DNA from: Capsicum annuum
Lineage: Eukaryota; Streptophyta; Magnoliopsida; Solanales; Solanaceae
Assembly (NCBI RefSeq): GCF_002878395.1
Contig: NC_061120.1
Coordinates: 112,528,601-112,592,600 of the forward strand
Direction: 5' to 3'
DNA length: 64,000 nucleotides
A program made the position numbers and the translations under genes. The notes beneath the pieces were generated by a model. That model saw only the letters and a program-made list of their open reading frames with translations. It ran no database searches and had not been told where the DNA came from. Within the stretch, counting starts at the first letter, position 1, and every line of letters starts with the position of its first letter. This document shows positions 7,867 to 18,069 of this stretch, piece by piece.

Positions 7867-9625
7867 CTATTTCGCTATCTATTTCATTATCTGTTTTGTT
7901 TTCTGAAATTTCATATATACTATCTTCACTTTCTAATTCATAATCTATATAATCTATCTGGATATATTCGGTATTATCTATTTTTATTTCTGATATTTGT
8001 TTATTTTTTGGATTTTTGGGTAATTTACAATCTCTAGCTAAATGTCCTAATTTTCCACAATTATAACAAGTACATTCTTTTATAGATTTCTTCTTTCTAT
8101 ATGGTCTTTTATGTTTATAATTTTTTACATAATATCTTTTTCTTGGTTTCTTATATTTATATTTTGATTTTTTATATTTCTTGTATTTTTTATGTCTTTT
8201 TCTTTTCTTGTAATATCTTTCTTCGCATTCAAATTGGGGTGCTATTTTATTTTTGCAACAAGCTAAATTTCTTATTAATGTTTTTTCCATTTTTAATTCT
8301 TCTCTATATTTTTCACATAAGTTTCTATACCATTGTTGTAAATATTTTATTCTTGCTCCTAACGTATCTACTATTTTTGCTTCTTCCCAACTTTTTATTA
8401 TTTTCGAACTAAATGGCTCGGGTAATTTATTAAAATATAACTTTCTTATTTCTTTACTTTCTTCTATACTATATGCTCCTTTGTAATAATATTCTTTAAA
8501 TGCGCAAGTATATTCATCTATATAACACATATTACATATGGCTAATTTTAACATTAAATTTCTATTTGTATCTTTTTCTTCATTTTGTTCTTCTTCGATT
8601 GTTGTCGTACTACCAAATTCATCTTTTATAGCTGTTTCATATTTTTTTAATAATTCTATAGGTGTTAGTTTAGTTGTTGTCGATGATGTTCCTTCTATAG
8701 GTTTATTAGTTCTTAATACTTTTTTGCTATTTTCGGTTAGATTTACAAACCATAGTTTTACTGATCCTATTAGTGTTTTTTCTATATATTCTGGTGCATC
8801 TGTTATATTTATATTATTATCTAATAATTGTTTTGTCATATATCCTATCCATAATTGTATTGTCTTTTCTGTATTTATTACACAGTCTAGATCTAAAAAG
8901 TTATAATTTTTATTCACTATTTGTTTTGGTATCCATTTATCATATTCATTATATTTTTTAAACTTATTCTTATAATATATAGGTTTCCTTATTTCTGTTG
9001 TTTTAGGTATTATATTTTCATTTTCTTTTTTATCAAGAGTATTTATTTCTGTTTGAGTATTTTCTAAGTTTTCTTCATTAATTTTTTGTTCTTCATTGAT
9101 TCCTAAATTTTTTGTATTTGTTAATATTTCTGTGTATGTTTCACTATCTTCGGACTCATAATTATCTGTCTCTTCAATATCTATATTATTTATTTCTAAT
9201 TTTTCCTTTTTTATTTCTAATTTTTCCTTAAATTGATTTATCTCATTTAGTAATTTCTGTTCTCTATCTTTTTCTTCTTTTTCTTTTTGTCTTTGTTCAT
9301 ACAGTTCTTTTAACATTTGTAATTCTTTTTCTAATTCAGCAATTCTACTATTTTTGGTTTCTTCTATTTTTCGTATTTCTTCCGTAGTTTGTTGTTTTAT
9401 TTTTTCTATTTCTTTTTTCCTATCTATCTCTTCATTTTCTTTTTCTATTCTTACCATTGCTGTTAATTTATCTTCTAATTTTAATTCTTCTTTTTCTAGC
9501 ATTAGATATAAATGTTCACCTATTTTCTTATATCTTCGTCCTAGATTAGAAAATACTATTTTTATTTTTGATCCTTCGTAGTTTTCATATATTTTTTCAT
9601 CTATTATAAATTCTTCTTTATTCAT
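7850..9625 (-). CDS. Viral coat protein (Gag-like) with CCHC zinc finger, 591 aa
   Basis: Intact ORF; ATG at 9625 overlaps the stop of the preceding small ORF as ATGA. By residue: predicted coiled coil 45-145, acidic linker 146-200, globular capsid region about 215-470 with conserved-looking LW and WYRNLC motifs, extremely basic stretch 472-516 (probably nucleic-acid binding and nuclear targeting), CCHC knuckle C520-C523-H528-C533 (CYNCGKLGHLARDC), and an acidic C-terminal tail. Capsid core, basic region, CCHC and acidic tail form the signature of Caulimoviridae coat proteins, which encapsidate the DNA and bind pregenomic RNA. The first 15 residues are identical in virus copy 2. Confidence 0.92.
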   Translation of the reverse strand: MNKEEFIIDEKIYENYEGSKIKIVFSNLGRRYKKIGEHLYLMLEKEELKLEDKLTAMVRIEKENEEIDRKKEIEKIKQQTTEEIRKIEETKNSRIAELEKELQMLKELYEQRQKEKEEKDREQKLLNEINQFKEKLEIKKEKLEINNIDIEETDNYESEDSETYTEILTNTKNLGINEEQKINEENLENTQTEINTLDKKENENIIPKTTEIRKPIYYKNKFKKYNEYDKWIPKQIVNKNYNFLDLDCVINTEKTIQLWIGYMTKQLLDNNINITDAPEYIEKTLIGSVKLWFVNLTENSKKVLRTNKPIEGTSSTTTKLTPIELLKKYETAIKDEFGSTTTIEEEQNEEKDTNRNLMLKLAICNMCYIDEYTCAFKEYYYKGAYSIEESKEIRKLYFNKLPEPFSSKIIKSWEEAKIVDTLGARIKYLQQWYRNLCEKYREELKMEKTLIRNLACCKNKIAPQFECEERYYKKRKRHKKYKKYKKSKYKYKKPRKRYYVKNYKHKRPYRKKKSIKECTCYNCGKLGHLARDCKLPKNPKNKQISEIKIDNTEYIQIDYIDYELESEDSIYEISENKTDNEIDSEIDESND

Positions 9626-9801
9626 TTTATTGTGAATAGGTCATGTTGATATACATATTCTAAACTATCTATTTGTGATTCTAATTTTAATATTTCATCT
9701 TTTTGCGTATCTATTGAATTTTTACTAACTCCGGCAAATATATTATAATGTAGTCTTTCTATTCTTATTTTTAATTCTTTATATCGTTGTATTTTATTCA
9801 T
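9622..9801 (-). CDS. Small viral ORF 2, 59 aa, coiled-coil-like, carries an 11-codon deletion
   Basis: ATG at 9801-9799 overlaps the TGA of ORF 1 (ATGA 9801-9798) and its own TGA overlaps the coat-protein ATG (ATGA 9625-9622). The product is a short charged helix ending in HDLFTIK. Compared with the 70-aa ORF of virus copy 2 (63745-63957), copy 1 lacks 33 nt in frame, apparently lost between two direct repeats of AAAGAATTAAAA that remain as two copies in copy 2. Position and coupling resemble ORF 2 of badna- and tungroviruses, a small virion-associated or nucleic-acid-binding protein. Homology is not claimed. Confidence 0.75.
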   Translation of the reverse strand: MNKIQRYKELKIRIERLHYNIFAGVSKNSIDTQKDEILKLESQIDSLEYVYQHDLFTIK

Positions 9802-10055
9802 TTTAAATTATATTTATAATATCTTGGTGGATATCTAAATCTAATTTTATCATAATTAGGTGGTATATGTTTCATTCTTCTAGATTTTAAATGTGTTATT
9901 AATTTTGATTCAATACTAGATATTAATGTAATTAAGTAGGCTAGTTTTTGTGGATTTTCTTTTGTTTTATTTAGACTTATATATTCTGGATAATTACTAA
10001 TTAAAGATTTTTTAATTTTTCTAAAAGCTTCTCTATTTTTAAATGGTCTTCGCAT
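9798..10055 (-). CDS. Small viral ORF 1, 85 aa, unknown function
   Basis: First ORF after the tRNA primer site, intact in both viral copies with 79 of 85 residues identical, which supports it as a real protein rather than chance. It is basic (begins MRRPFKNREAF), has a hydrophobic-helical middle (about 38-55) and ends in an Arg/Tyr-rich tail with RYPP. The stop overlaps the next ATG (ATGA). Its position corresponds to badnavirus ORF 1 or tungrovirus P1. No recognised domain. It would be reached after a leader of roughly 1.6 kb. Confidence 0.8.
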   Translation of the reverse strand: MRRPFKNREAFRKIKKSLISNYPEYISLNKTKENPQKLAYLITLISSIESKLITHLKSRRMKHIPPNYDKIRFRYPPRYYKYNLK

Positions 10056-10164
10056 AATTAATTTAATATTTTTATAGGTAAATTTTTTATATCTAATTTT
10101 AATTCTAATCCTGTTCTAATCCTAATATATATATATATCTCTTCCGTACTTTTTAACTTGCTGA

Positions 10165-10176
10165 GCTTTGATACCA
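10165..10176 (-). other. tRNA-Met primer-binding site, virus copy 1
   Basis: Sense strand TGGTATCAAAGC; 11 of 12 bases match the plant initiator tRNA-Met site TGGTATCAGAGC. Reverse transcription of caulimovirids starts here, leaving the minus-strand discontinuity immediately upstream. It lies 11 nt inside the terminal repeat. Copy 2 has the exact 12-mer at 63383-63394. Confidence 0.9.
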
Positions 10177-10187
10177 TTTGGAGGGGG

Positions 10188-10221
10188 GTGCGCGGATTTA
10201 ATAGGTATAATAGATTGATTA
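10188..10221 (-). repeat. 34-bp viral terminal redundancy, 5' copy
   Basis: Identical to 1654-1687. In viral sense it begins at the junction with flanking DNA and ends 11 nt before the primer site. Too short for an LTR; the size suits the overlap at the minus-strand discontinuity of caulimovirid DNA. Confidence 0.9.
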
Positions 10222-10838
10222 TTTTGGTTCATTAAATTTTCAATCATGGCCAATTCTTATGCAAAATAGCCACAATTTGAAAATAATTAATTTATAAAAT
10301 TAATTTATTTGTAAAAATTATCATTCTAAATAAAATTAAATAAATTCGTAATTAATTAAGCTCCGTAATTTGAGCAACGTAAGAAAAATATTTACTTGCA
10401 AAAAATAAGAATTTTAAACAATGGTTTTAATATTAAAAAATATTTATTCGACATAAATTAATTTTAAAAGTAACAAAATATGTAAGTAAGTATCATATGT
10501 ATTTTTGAATATTTAATTTAACAATAATTATAATATTTGTGAAACAACTCGCCAATGAAATGACCAAAAATAGTATACTTATTGTAAATAATTTCAAACT
10601 TTTTAAAATATATTTTTATTTGAAAATATAAAAGCTTAAAAGATTAACTAAATATAAAGAGCCAAAATTGGGTGTCAACACTGGAAATGAAATAAATAGA
10701 GAATGTTCGCCCTCTATTTTTTAGCTTGATGATTATTTAGGATTGCAACTTTATTTTCTTAATGAATAATTAGGTTTAGTAACATTATAATGATAAGGTT
10801 GATGATAAGTAAATTGATGACTATTGAACTTGGTTATT
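10222..10838. other. AT-rich flank, probable LTR remnants
   Basis: No ORF. A segment ending GGGTGTCAACA at about 10679 resembles the 3' end of plant LTRs, and the following segment leads into the LTR end of gypsy element C. Family assignment is not possible from this fragment. Confidence 0.4.
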
Positions 10839-11185
10839 GAGGGTTGGATTAAAAGATCCTCTTGCCATATTTTTATGGGTGGGTGTCAATCATGATCGTT
10901 TGGCTTGTGACAAAGATGGTATCAGAGCTTTGAATTCATAGCTCTCATCGTATTATAATAAGTGTAGTAGAGTCCTGCAAAATGGTATGAAATATCTGTA
11001 CTTTTCTTCGAGAGGCAATAGGACTTTAGGAACCAAAATTTATTCCATACCTACTTTTGTGCTATTACTTAATTCTAATTGGTATCTAGTGATCTAAATT
11101 GGTATCTAAATCCTTCATTCTTATTTCGTAGATAGTGAACACACTTTTCTCCCGAGCACAAAGCTGTCATAACACCGGCACTAGC
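10839..11185 (+). mobile_element. Gypsy element C, part 1: LTR end, primer site, leader, start of gag
   Basis: Starts within an LTR 3' end (GGGTGGGTGTCAATC... GTGACA), followed by the tRNA-Met primer site at 10917-10928 and a leader with the CGAGAGGCAATAGGAC block seen in plant Tekay-type gypsy leaders. The degenerate N-terminus of gag begins near 11135 (MNTLFSRAQ). It is interrupted by LTR A1; gag resumes at 23550 and the element continues at 48951-52209. The upstream LTR boundary is unclear. Confidence 0.65.
10917..10928 (+). other. tRNA-Met primer-binding site of gypsy element C
   Basis: TGGTATCAGAGC, an exact match to the initiator tRNA-Met 3' end complement, right after an LTR-like end. 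Typical of Tekay/Del-type gypsy elements. Confidence 0.8.
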
Positions 11186-12324
11186 TGTAATGACCCTCCA
11201 AGTTATTTTTTGTATTTCTATTTATTTTCATTATTTAAAGCTTTCTTGTTACTGCCCCAAGTCATTTATGACTTGCTGGAACTGACAATTCGATTACCGG
11301 GCAGTTCGTTTGATTTCTAAAGTCAATTCTCTATTTTGAAGTCTTTGCTGGTTAAAATTGGCTACTAGGCAAAAAAATTTAGTCAAAAACCCTTGTACAC
11401 CAATTCTGACAATTCCAATATTTTGGAACATCGATTTTAGGTTAGGTGGGCCCTTGGTTCGAGTCCCAAGGCTCCCGGACTCATTTTGGGCTTTTGTCAA
11501 AGAGTTAAGAAAAATGGCAAGTAGGTGTTGAAGCCATTTTTCATTGAAACGACCTCAGATGGATATTTTAAATATGCCCTTGAGTTTGAAACATCAAATT
11601 TTATAGGATGACATTGTTCATTTGCAAATATGGGATTCCGAATGAATCCCGAGGGGTTGGCAGAGACTCAAAAAAGTTCTAAGTCTTTAGCTGGTGCCTA
11701 ATATCTTGTGTGACTTCTAATGCACCCAAATTAGTGGCTCATTGGGTAATTTAGCGGCCTTAACTCAACCAACGGGTACTGTGTTAGCGGCACCTTGGTG
11801 CGTGGCTAGCACTAAAGTAGTCTAAGGACCACTTAAACAGCCCGCCATGTTAGCAAGGGATCGCTTTAGCGGTCAGCTAGGTGCTTTAGCTTTGATCGCT
11901 AAATGTTTGATTTAGCAGCATCTGCGTATCTGGAAAGGGTATAAATACCCCACCTAGCCCAATTTTTATCATTTTTCTCCCATTCTTAAGAGAGAAAACC
12001 CCTAAATAATGTGGAAACTTGGGAGAAATATTTGTGGGTGATTTTGAAGCTTGGGTAATGTTTATTTACGGGATTTTTCATCGAATTTATGGAAAGCTTT
12101 CGTTAATTTTATGCTTAAATTCTCCATTCTTATCTAAAATCCCTAAAAGCTTGGTGTATTAATTCTTGTACCATTATAGCTCGAAATTCACCAATTTTTT
12201 GGGGATAAAAGTTCCTTGAGCATAGAGGGACGTTGTGTTGATTTCAAAATTGCAATTTATGCAAACTGGCCCTACATGAGATTTGTACGTAATTTTGGAT
12301 TCCAAGCACAATAGTGTAATATGG
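11186..12324 (+). repeat. Solo LTR A1, 5' part
   Basis: Begins TGTAATGACCCTCC at 11186, the same family as the LTR at 52210. It is preceded by CTAGC (11181-11185); the LTR end at 23544 is followed by CCAGC (23545-23549), a 4/5 target-site duplication. It is interrupted at 12325 by gypsy B and resumes near 22770. It interrupts the gag of element C and has no internal domain of its own, so it is a solo LTR. Confidence 0.65.
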
Positions 12325-14655
12325 TTACACGACCCGAACCAAGGCCTTGTCGTAATAGGCATCCCAAGTCCAACCAGGACTGGAGACCACCCTGTTACCC
12401 AACCCAACCAACCTACGCACATCCTGAGTCGGATGAATTTCGAACATATAATAAGATAACATTATTGCATAATCCAAGACTCTAGGATAGGTCTATATCT
12501 GTGACAACCAAAACGAGTCCAACCGTCTGATAACCAATACCAACAAAACCATAATCCAAACCATAACCATATGAGTTCCATAATAGTTATATAATCCCAA
12601 AATAAAAGAGGATGGAACAATAAGAAATTTAGTCCTACGGTATCAGCCCATAGTAGTTCCACAAAAGCCTCTAACCAAAAAAATACCAAAATCCAGTTGG
12701 TACACGCCCCCAACCATAGCCAAAATTAATATTCATAAATAAATCAAAGTATGAAATAACATCCATGAAATAGAGCCTTCTGGAAAGATGGAAGTTCACC
12801 ACTTCAATCTAATAGCTGATCCCGTAGTTCAATCACTAAGCAGGAGGAGTAGAACGGTCGGTTCTTGCATTGCATGGGGATACAACCGCTCAAAAATGGG
12901 TTAGCGGGTGATCTCTAGCATGAACTCAGGATAAGGATAAAATAATAGTAGTACCATTTAACAAAACCAAGTAAACCATCCATATGCATACAAACCATAC
13001 ATATATATAACTATGCCAGAAAAGGAAACCGGGTTTAGCATGTATTTAAAACCATTAAGAGCAAGGGATTCCTAAGTACCCTTCACCCTCCATGATACAT
13101 ATGCACAGTGTACTTAGAGGATTCTTGTGTACCTCGTAGTATCATATAAGGTCACCATGACCTACCCCCCATATCGACAAACATGAGTTTCTAATGTTCA
13201 TCCATTGGACTCCCGCCTTCACGGTTAGCTATCACACCCCACCTTTATTGCCAAATTAATACCATTTCTAACCAATCAAACTATTGTTACTAACCGAGGC
13301 TATACGTAGTGGTATCAGTATACCGATTATAACTTACAAGTACTGTCCTTAGCCAAACTTTTTAAAGATCAAGGGGTTCCCATGTACCCATAAATCACAT
13401 TATGCAATTAACTTGGTAGAGTCCCATGTACCCCACAATTGTTCCATTATTATGATTACTTAGGGGATTTCATCATACCTCACAAGAATGATTGTTAAAC
13501 CTCAAACCATTCCATTTTGACTATTCCAAATCATTTAACCATTTAGGGTTTCATTACCAAGTTTAAATTATGCATAAGTTCCATTTAAAATTCAACAATG
13601 TAGTGAAAACATTCTCATAGGCATTTTATCAAACACATTAGGGGCATAGTATTTCCAAAACAAAGTCAATTACCAAATACCCATTCCCTTTCAACCAATA
13701 ATCCAAAACTACCATTAAAGCATATAAAAGCATAATTAAAACATAGGAAAACCATAACCAAGCATTTATAACCAAAACCTCCAAATTATATTTGAAAACC
13801 CAAAGTCATACAATAATCAAACCATGAAAACATTGTATAAAACCATGCCTTTAGTTGGAAATAACAATAAGGGAAGAGAATATGCCTTAAACTAGGAGGA
13901 TGATGGAGATAAATCACCAACACAAGCCCCAAATCAATTCTTAAGATGAAACCCTAGCTTTCTTTGCCCAAGAACTTTAGAGAGGATTAGAGAGTAATTT
14001 TCTAAGTTTTAAATAATAGAATAATAGGGTAAATAACCTCCCAAGTAAGTTAAAAGTTATTGGGCCTTATTAGGTTAAGTGGAGAAATGTCCAGATTGCC
14101 CTAACTTAAACTGCACAAAAAATCCCATCAGAAAGATACGACTATCCATACCAGTCGTACTCTCCAATTCGAGTGGTACCCACCACTCGTAACAATGGAC
14201 ATCTCCCTTGGACCCAACACTGTCCAAGGTATGACTCACCTTAAACTGTGTCGTATCCATGCATACGACTGGTGCCCATAATCCGTACACATTGGAAAAA
14301 TAAAATCTAAAGAGGATTGAACACTGCCCACCATACGAGTCCATGGTACAACTCGTACCCTGGATTACGGTTTATGGTGAGCCACTCGTACTCAGATCTA
14401 ACTTAGTATACCAAGTCTAAGATTAAGTGAAGGAAAGACTCAAACTAAATGACCCGTGTCCACTGATACGACTTGTACCACCCAAGTCGTATCCATTCCA
14501 GAAACCAAATCCAACCTACCAACCAATACTGGTCAGCATACGACTAACCCAAGACACTTGTATCCCAATGTACGAGTGATTTCCCCTAGTCGTATACTGT
14601 TCAGAGACCAAATATCCATGAAATTTTATAGGGTCTAGAAACCTAGGGTATTCCA
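12325..14655 (-). repeat. 3' LTR of gypsy B (2331 bp)
   Basis: Edges are TTACACGACC at 12325 and GGGTATTCCA at 14655; in sense it begins TGGAATACCC. Homologous to 21348-22769 and to 60567-62107. At 14120-14610 there is a cluster of TACGACT and inverted AGTCGTA motifs (at least four of each). It is followed in sense by a TATA-like ATTATTTAAAA and CTCTCTAA pyrimidine blocks (about 14020-13970). A purine-rich tract (sense CCCCTTCGAAGAA) abuts the upper edge. Confidence 0.8.
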
Positions 14656-14883
14656 TTCTTCGAAGGGGAACATTCATCCCTGAATGACGGACAAGGTAGG
14701 GTAACCACAAGCACGATTTATTTGCATTATCAAATATCAATCCAACCTTTAACCAAGTTGGAAAATACAGACGGAAAGATATTAATCTTTTCTTTAACAA
14801 AGTTTGAAAACAAAAGTATGTTGAAGAACACATACTTTCTGCACGAATCACAGGAGCAGAAAATAGATGTTGATACTTGAACT

Positions 14884-15141
14884 TTATGTCCTTCTCCGCT
14901 TCCTATATAGCCTCTTCCACCTTGTGGTTCCGTCATAGAACCTTAACTGAGGCCACATCCTTGGTTTGTCACCGATGAACCTGCGATCTAAGATCTTGAC
15001 CAAGACCTCTTCATAAGACAGAGAATTCGAGATACCCAAACCCTCCAAAGAAACCACCGAAGAAGGATCACCAAGGCAGTTCCTCAACATAGACACATGA
15101 AATACCAGATGAATGAAGCTCAAACCAGAAGGCAACTCCAA
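14884..15141 (-). pseudogene. Gypsy B integrase C-terminus fragment
   Basis: Contains the FIHLVFHVSML block that ends gypsy integrases before the chromodomain, then ILDRR-like residues reminiscent of chromodomain linkers (VKILDRRFIG). It lies only 33 bases after the RNase H frame, so the zinc-binding and DDE domains are deleted. Confidence 0.65.
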
Positions 15142-15174
15142 TTCATAAGCTACATTACCTCAGTGAAAACCCTT

Positions 15175-17485
15175 TTATAGCAAATCGTCGATATCAAGAA
15201 CACTCAACTTCCCTTGGTACCTTAAAGTACCAATGCCACTGATCTCAAAGACCATTACCTTTTGCCCACTAACATCTCTCTTGATTTTTATTAATATAGG
15301 ATCTAAAACTTGCTTATCCTTGATCTCTGCACCAAGATATGATCTAACCACTTCCTGAACCATTACCCCACTATTCTTGGAGTCCAAGAAATGAACTCCA
15401 AGATTAGCCAAGCAGTGAATATCCTTCACCAATTCTCGCTTTCCTTTCTCCAAATGAGCCAAAATTCTTATGGATAACCTGCTAAGAGCATGAATAATCA
15501 CATTAGCTTTACCTGGGTGGTAGTGAAGACTCATATCATAGTCTTTGAGAAGCTCCAACCATCTTCTTTGCCTAATATTTAGCTTATTCTGAATGAACAC
15601 ATACTGTAGACTCTTACGATCAGAAAAGATATCTATGTTCACTCCATACAAATAATCTTGCAAGATTTTTAAAGAAAAAATCACCGCCAACAGCTCCAAA
15701 TCAAAAGTAGGATAATTCCTCTCATGTTCCTTTAACTGCCTGGAACCATAGGCAATCACCTTCCCGTGCTATATCAAAATATATCCAAGTCCTACTTGAG
15801 ATGCATTACAATAAACCATAAACCCTTTTATACCTTTTGCAGGGTCATAACCAAAGTCAAAGTTAACTTATTCTTAAGCTTATCAAATCTCCATTCACAC
15901 AGTTCTAGCCAAGAAAACTTTACCTTCTTCTAAGTTAACTTAGTCAAAGAAGTAGCTATCATCGACAAGCTTTCCATAAATCGCCTATAATGTCCAGCCA
16001 AACCCAAGAAGCTCTGAATGTCGATTGGAGCCGTGGGTTTAGGATACCTTTTAACCACAACCACCTTTTGAGGATCCACTATGATCCCTTCGCTAGAAAT
16101 AATATAGCCCAAGAAAGTTACAGCATTCAACCAAAACTCACACTTGGAGAACTTGGCATACAACTTCTGCTCTTTCAAGGTCTACAATACCACGCGGAGG
16201 TAATTATCATGATCCACCTCACTCTTAGAATAAAGAAGAATGTCATCAATGACCATAATAATAAGAAAATCTAGAACTTCCTGAAAACCCTATTTATCAA
16301 ATCCAAAAAGACTGTCGGGGCATTAGTCAAATAAAATGACATAATCAGGAACTCAAAATGCCTATACTGAGTATGTAAAGTTGTCTTAGGGATATCCTCC
16401 TCCCTAATATTATGCTGACGATATCCAGACCGAAGTTCTATCTTACAAAAGAACATGGCACCTTGCAACTAATCAAACAAGTCATCTATCCTTGGAAGAG
16501 AATACTTGTTCTTAATCATTACCTTATTCAACTATCAATAGTCAATGTACATTCGAAGGGAACAATCTTTTTATGCACGAACAACACCGGTGCACCCCAC
16601 GAGAATACACTAGGAAGAATAAACCCTTTATCCAAAAGTTTCTTAAGTTGCTCCTTGAGTTCCCTCAACTCAGTCGGAGCCATTCTATAGAGAGGAATAG
16701 ATATTGGGAGAGTGTCCAAAACCAAATCAATACCAAACTCAATCGCCCTATCCAGAGAAATGCTAGAAAGATCATCTAGAAAGACCTCAAAGAAATCATT
16801 CACCATCAAAACCGAACAAAGAAGGACCCTTCGAGTTAGAATTTTTAACCCAGAACAGATAATAGAGACACCCTCTAGAGATTAAACTCTGAGTTCTAAT
16901 ATAAGAAATAAATCTTCCCCTCAGAGCTAGGAAACCACCCTCCCACTCAATAACTAGTTCACCAGGAAACCTAAAGACAACATTACAAGTTTAACTATCT
17001 AAGGACGCATAACAAGAGTGTAACCTATCGATCCCTAGAATAACATCAAAATATACCATATCCATCTCAAACAGATCTACCAAGGTATAATTGCTACCAA
17101 TATATACCACACACCTCCTATAGACTTTTTTAGCAATAATCGAGTCACTTACTGGGGTAGAAATAGAAAAAAGATTTGAAATAACCTCGGGATTAATACC
17201 AAAACATACAATCACATATGGGGTCACATAGAAAAGAGTGGACCCTAGATCAAGCAGACAATACACATCATGAGTAAAGAGTTGTAATGTACCTATAATG
17301 ACATCAGGTGATGCCTTAGATTCCTGCTGAGATGCAAGAGAATACAACCTATTTTGACCAGTGCCGGTATAAAAAATAAGAGAAGATACCAAAGCAGCAC
17401 CACTAGGAGTAGGAGAAGAAGATAAAGCAACTAAAGCTTTGACCGCTCCCGAAACAACCTTACTAACCAGATAGTTTCTGAGCAT
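15175..17485 (-). pseudogene. Gypsy B protease-RT-RNase H, degenerate
   Basis: Reading in sense: protease with DLGS in place of DTGS (CLLDLGSTLFYVTPYV) and the FDVILGIDRL block; RT N-terminus 16809-16528 with the ELRELKEQL and LLDKGFI motifs; RT core 16468-15930, where the catalytic motif is preserved as VIDD (about 16225-16210); RNase H 15759-15175 with [23 protein letters not shown] and SDRKSLQYV. Frameshifts and stops separate these pieces. Compared with related elements the RT catalytic motif is unusually well preserved. Inactive as a gene. Confidence 0.85.
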
Positions 17486-17489
17486 GTGG

Positions 17490-18069
17490 ACTGGCTAACC
17501 ATATTTAAACACCTATCTCTTTCTTCATCACAAAAGCCTACATAAGGATGGCCATAGAATCAGAAAAGAGGGCATAAAGAAGCTAACTTAGCCTCACTTG
17601 CCTGAGATTGGGCACTCTGTGCCTAAGAATTATCACCACCTTGTGAACGACTTTCCCTCGACTACTTTGGGTAAGGAGCGCTAGTAGTAGAGAAGGAACC
17701 AGAACTCCCCCACTTCTTCTTCATCCATTTTCCACTATTCCAACCACCCTACTACTAAGCACCACCTAGCTCAGAGAATTTGTTCCTCTTACTATGACTT
17801 TCCCTAAACTCTGCATGTTTTCTCTTTTTATCTTCCACTTGCTATATATGGATAACCAACCTCAAAATATCCATATCCTCAATCAGCAGTCTTTCTTTCA
17901 AGAATTAAATCCCGAGATAGCCCAGAAGTGAAATTTCTCATCCTTGCTCTCATATCAGACACCAAGTCTGAAGCATATGTTGACAGTTGATGAAACTTCA
18001 AGACAAATTACTTGACAAACTTCTTCCCAGTTTAAGATTCACAAACTCCTCTATCTTTACATCCCTCAG
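17490..18069 (-). pseudogene. Gypsy B gag, C-terminal part
   Basis: Degenerate frame continuing from 20609 after removal of solo LTR D1. The sense strand encodes a LRDVKIEEFVNLK-like block, the expected gag continuation of FPxELREAKxEEFxxL. The 3' part is low-complexity and frame-shifted. Confidence 0.55.

Larger units (their letters stand above)
1654..10221 (-). mobile_element. Endogenous pararetrovirus copy 1 (Caulimoviridae, solendo-/cavemovirus-like), near full length
   Basis: An 8.57-kb block whose minus strand is strikingly A-rich and packed with viral ORFs, unlike its flanks. Sense order is tRNA-Met primer site, ORFs of 85 and 59 aa, coat protein, movement protein, protease/RT/RNase H, transactivator, promoter, poly(A) signal, small leader ORFs. 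The order CP-MP-Pol-TAV matches cavemo- and solendoviruses; splitting CP and MP into two ORFs and adding two small upstream ORFs does not match the members I know, so the genus is uncertain. There is no integrase and there are no true LTRs. A 34-bp direct repeat lies at both ends, 8534 bp apart, so the integrant is one circular genome length plus a short redundancy. No target-site duplication is evident. Visible damage is limited to two stop codons in Pol and a missing start codon in one leader ORF. Confidence 0.93.

Noticed and set aside
3405..9581. Plus-strand ORFs inside the virus (hydrophobic Phe/Leu/Ile-rich peptides)
   Set aside because: They are antisense shadows of the A-rich viral coding strand; T-rich complements always read as hydrophobic peptides.
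1654..10221. Virus copy 1 as an LTR retrotransposon
   Set aside because: No LTRs (only 34 bp repeated), no integrase, and movement-protein and transactivator-like ORFs are present; it is a pararetrovirus.
1648..10230. Target-site duplication around virus copy 1
   Set aside because: GTTCAAT on the left and GTTCATT on the right are similar but offset differently from the junctions, so they do not form a duplication. Illegitimate integration is more likely.
10917..10928. tRNA gene
   Set aside because: Matches to tRNA-Met at this and similar sites are only the 12-nt primer-binding sites; no cloverleaf surrounds them.
14075..14851. ORFs within LTR of gypsy B
   Set aside because: They cross the TACGACT repeat cluster and LTR boundary, so they are chance translations of LTR sequence.
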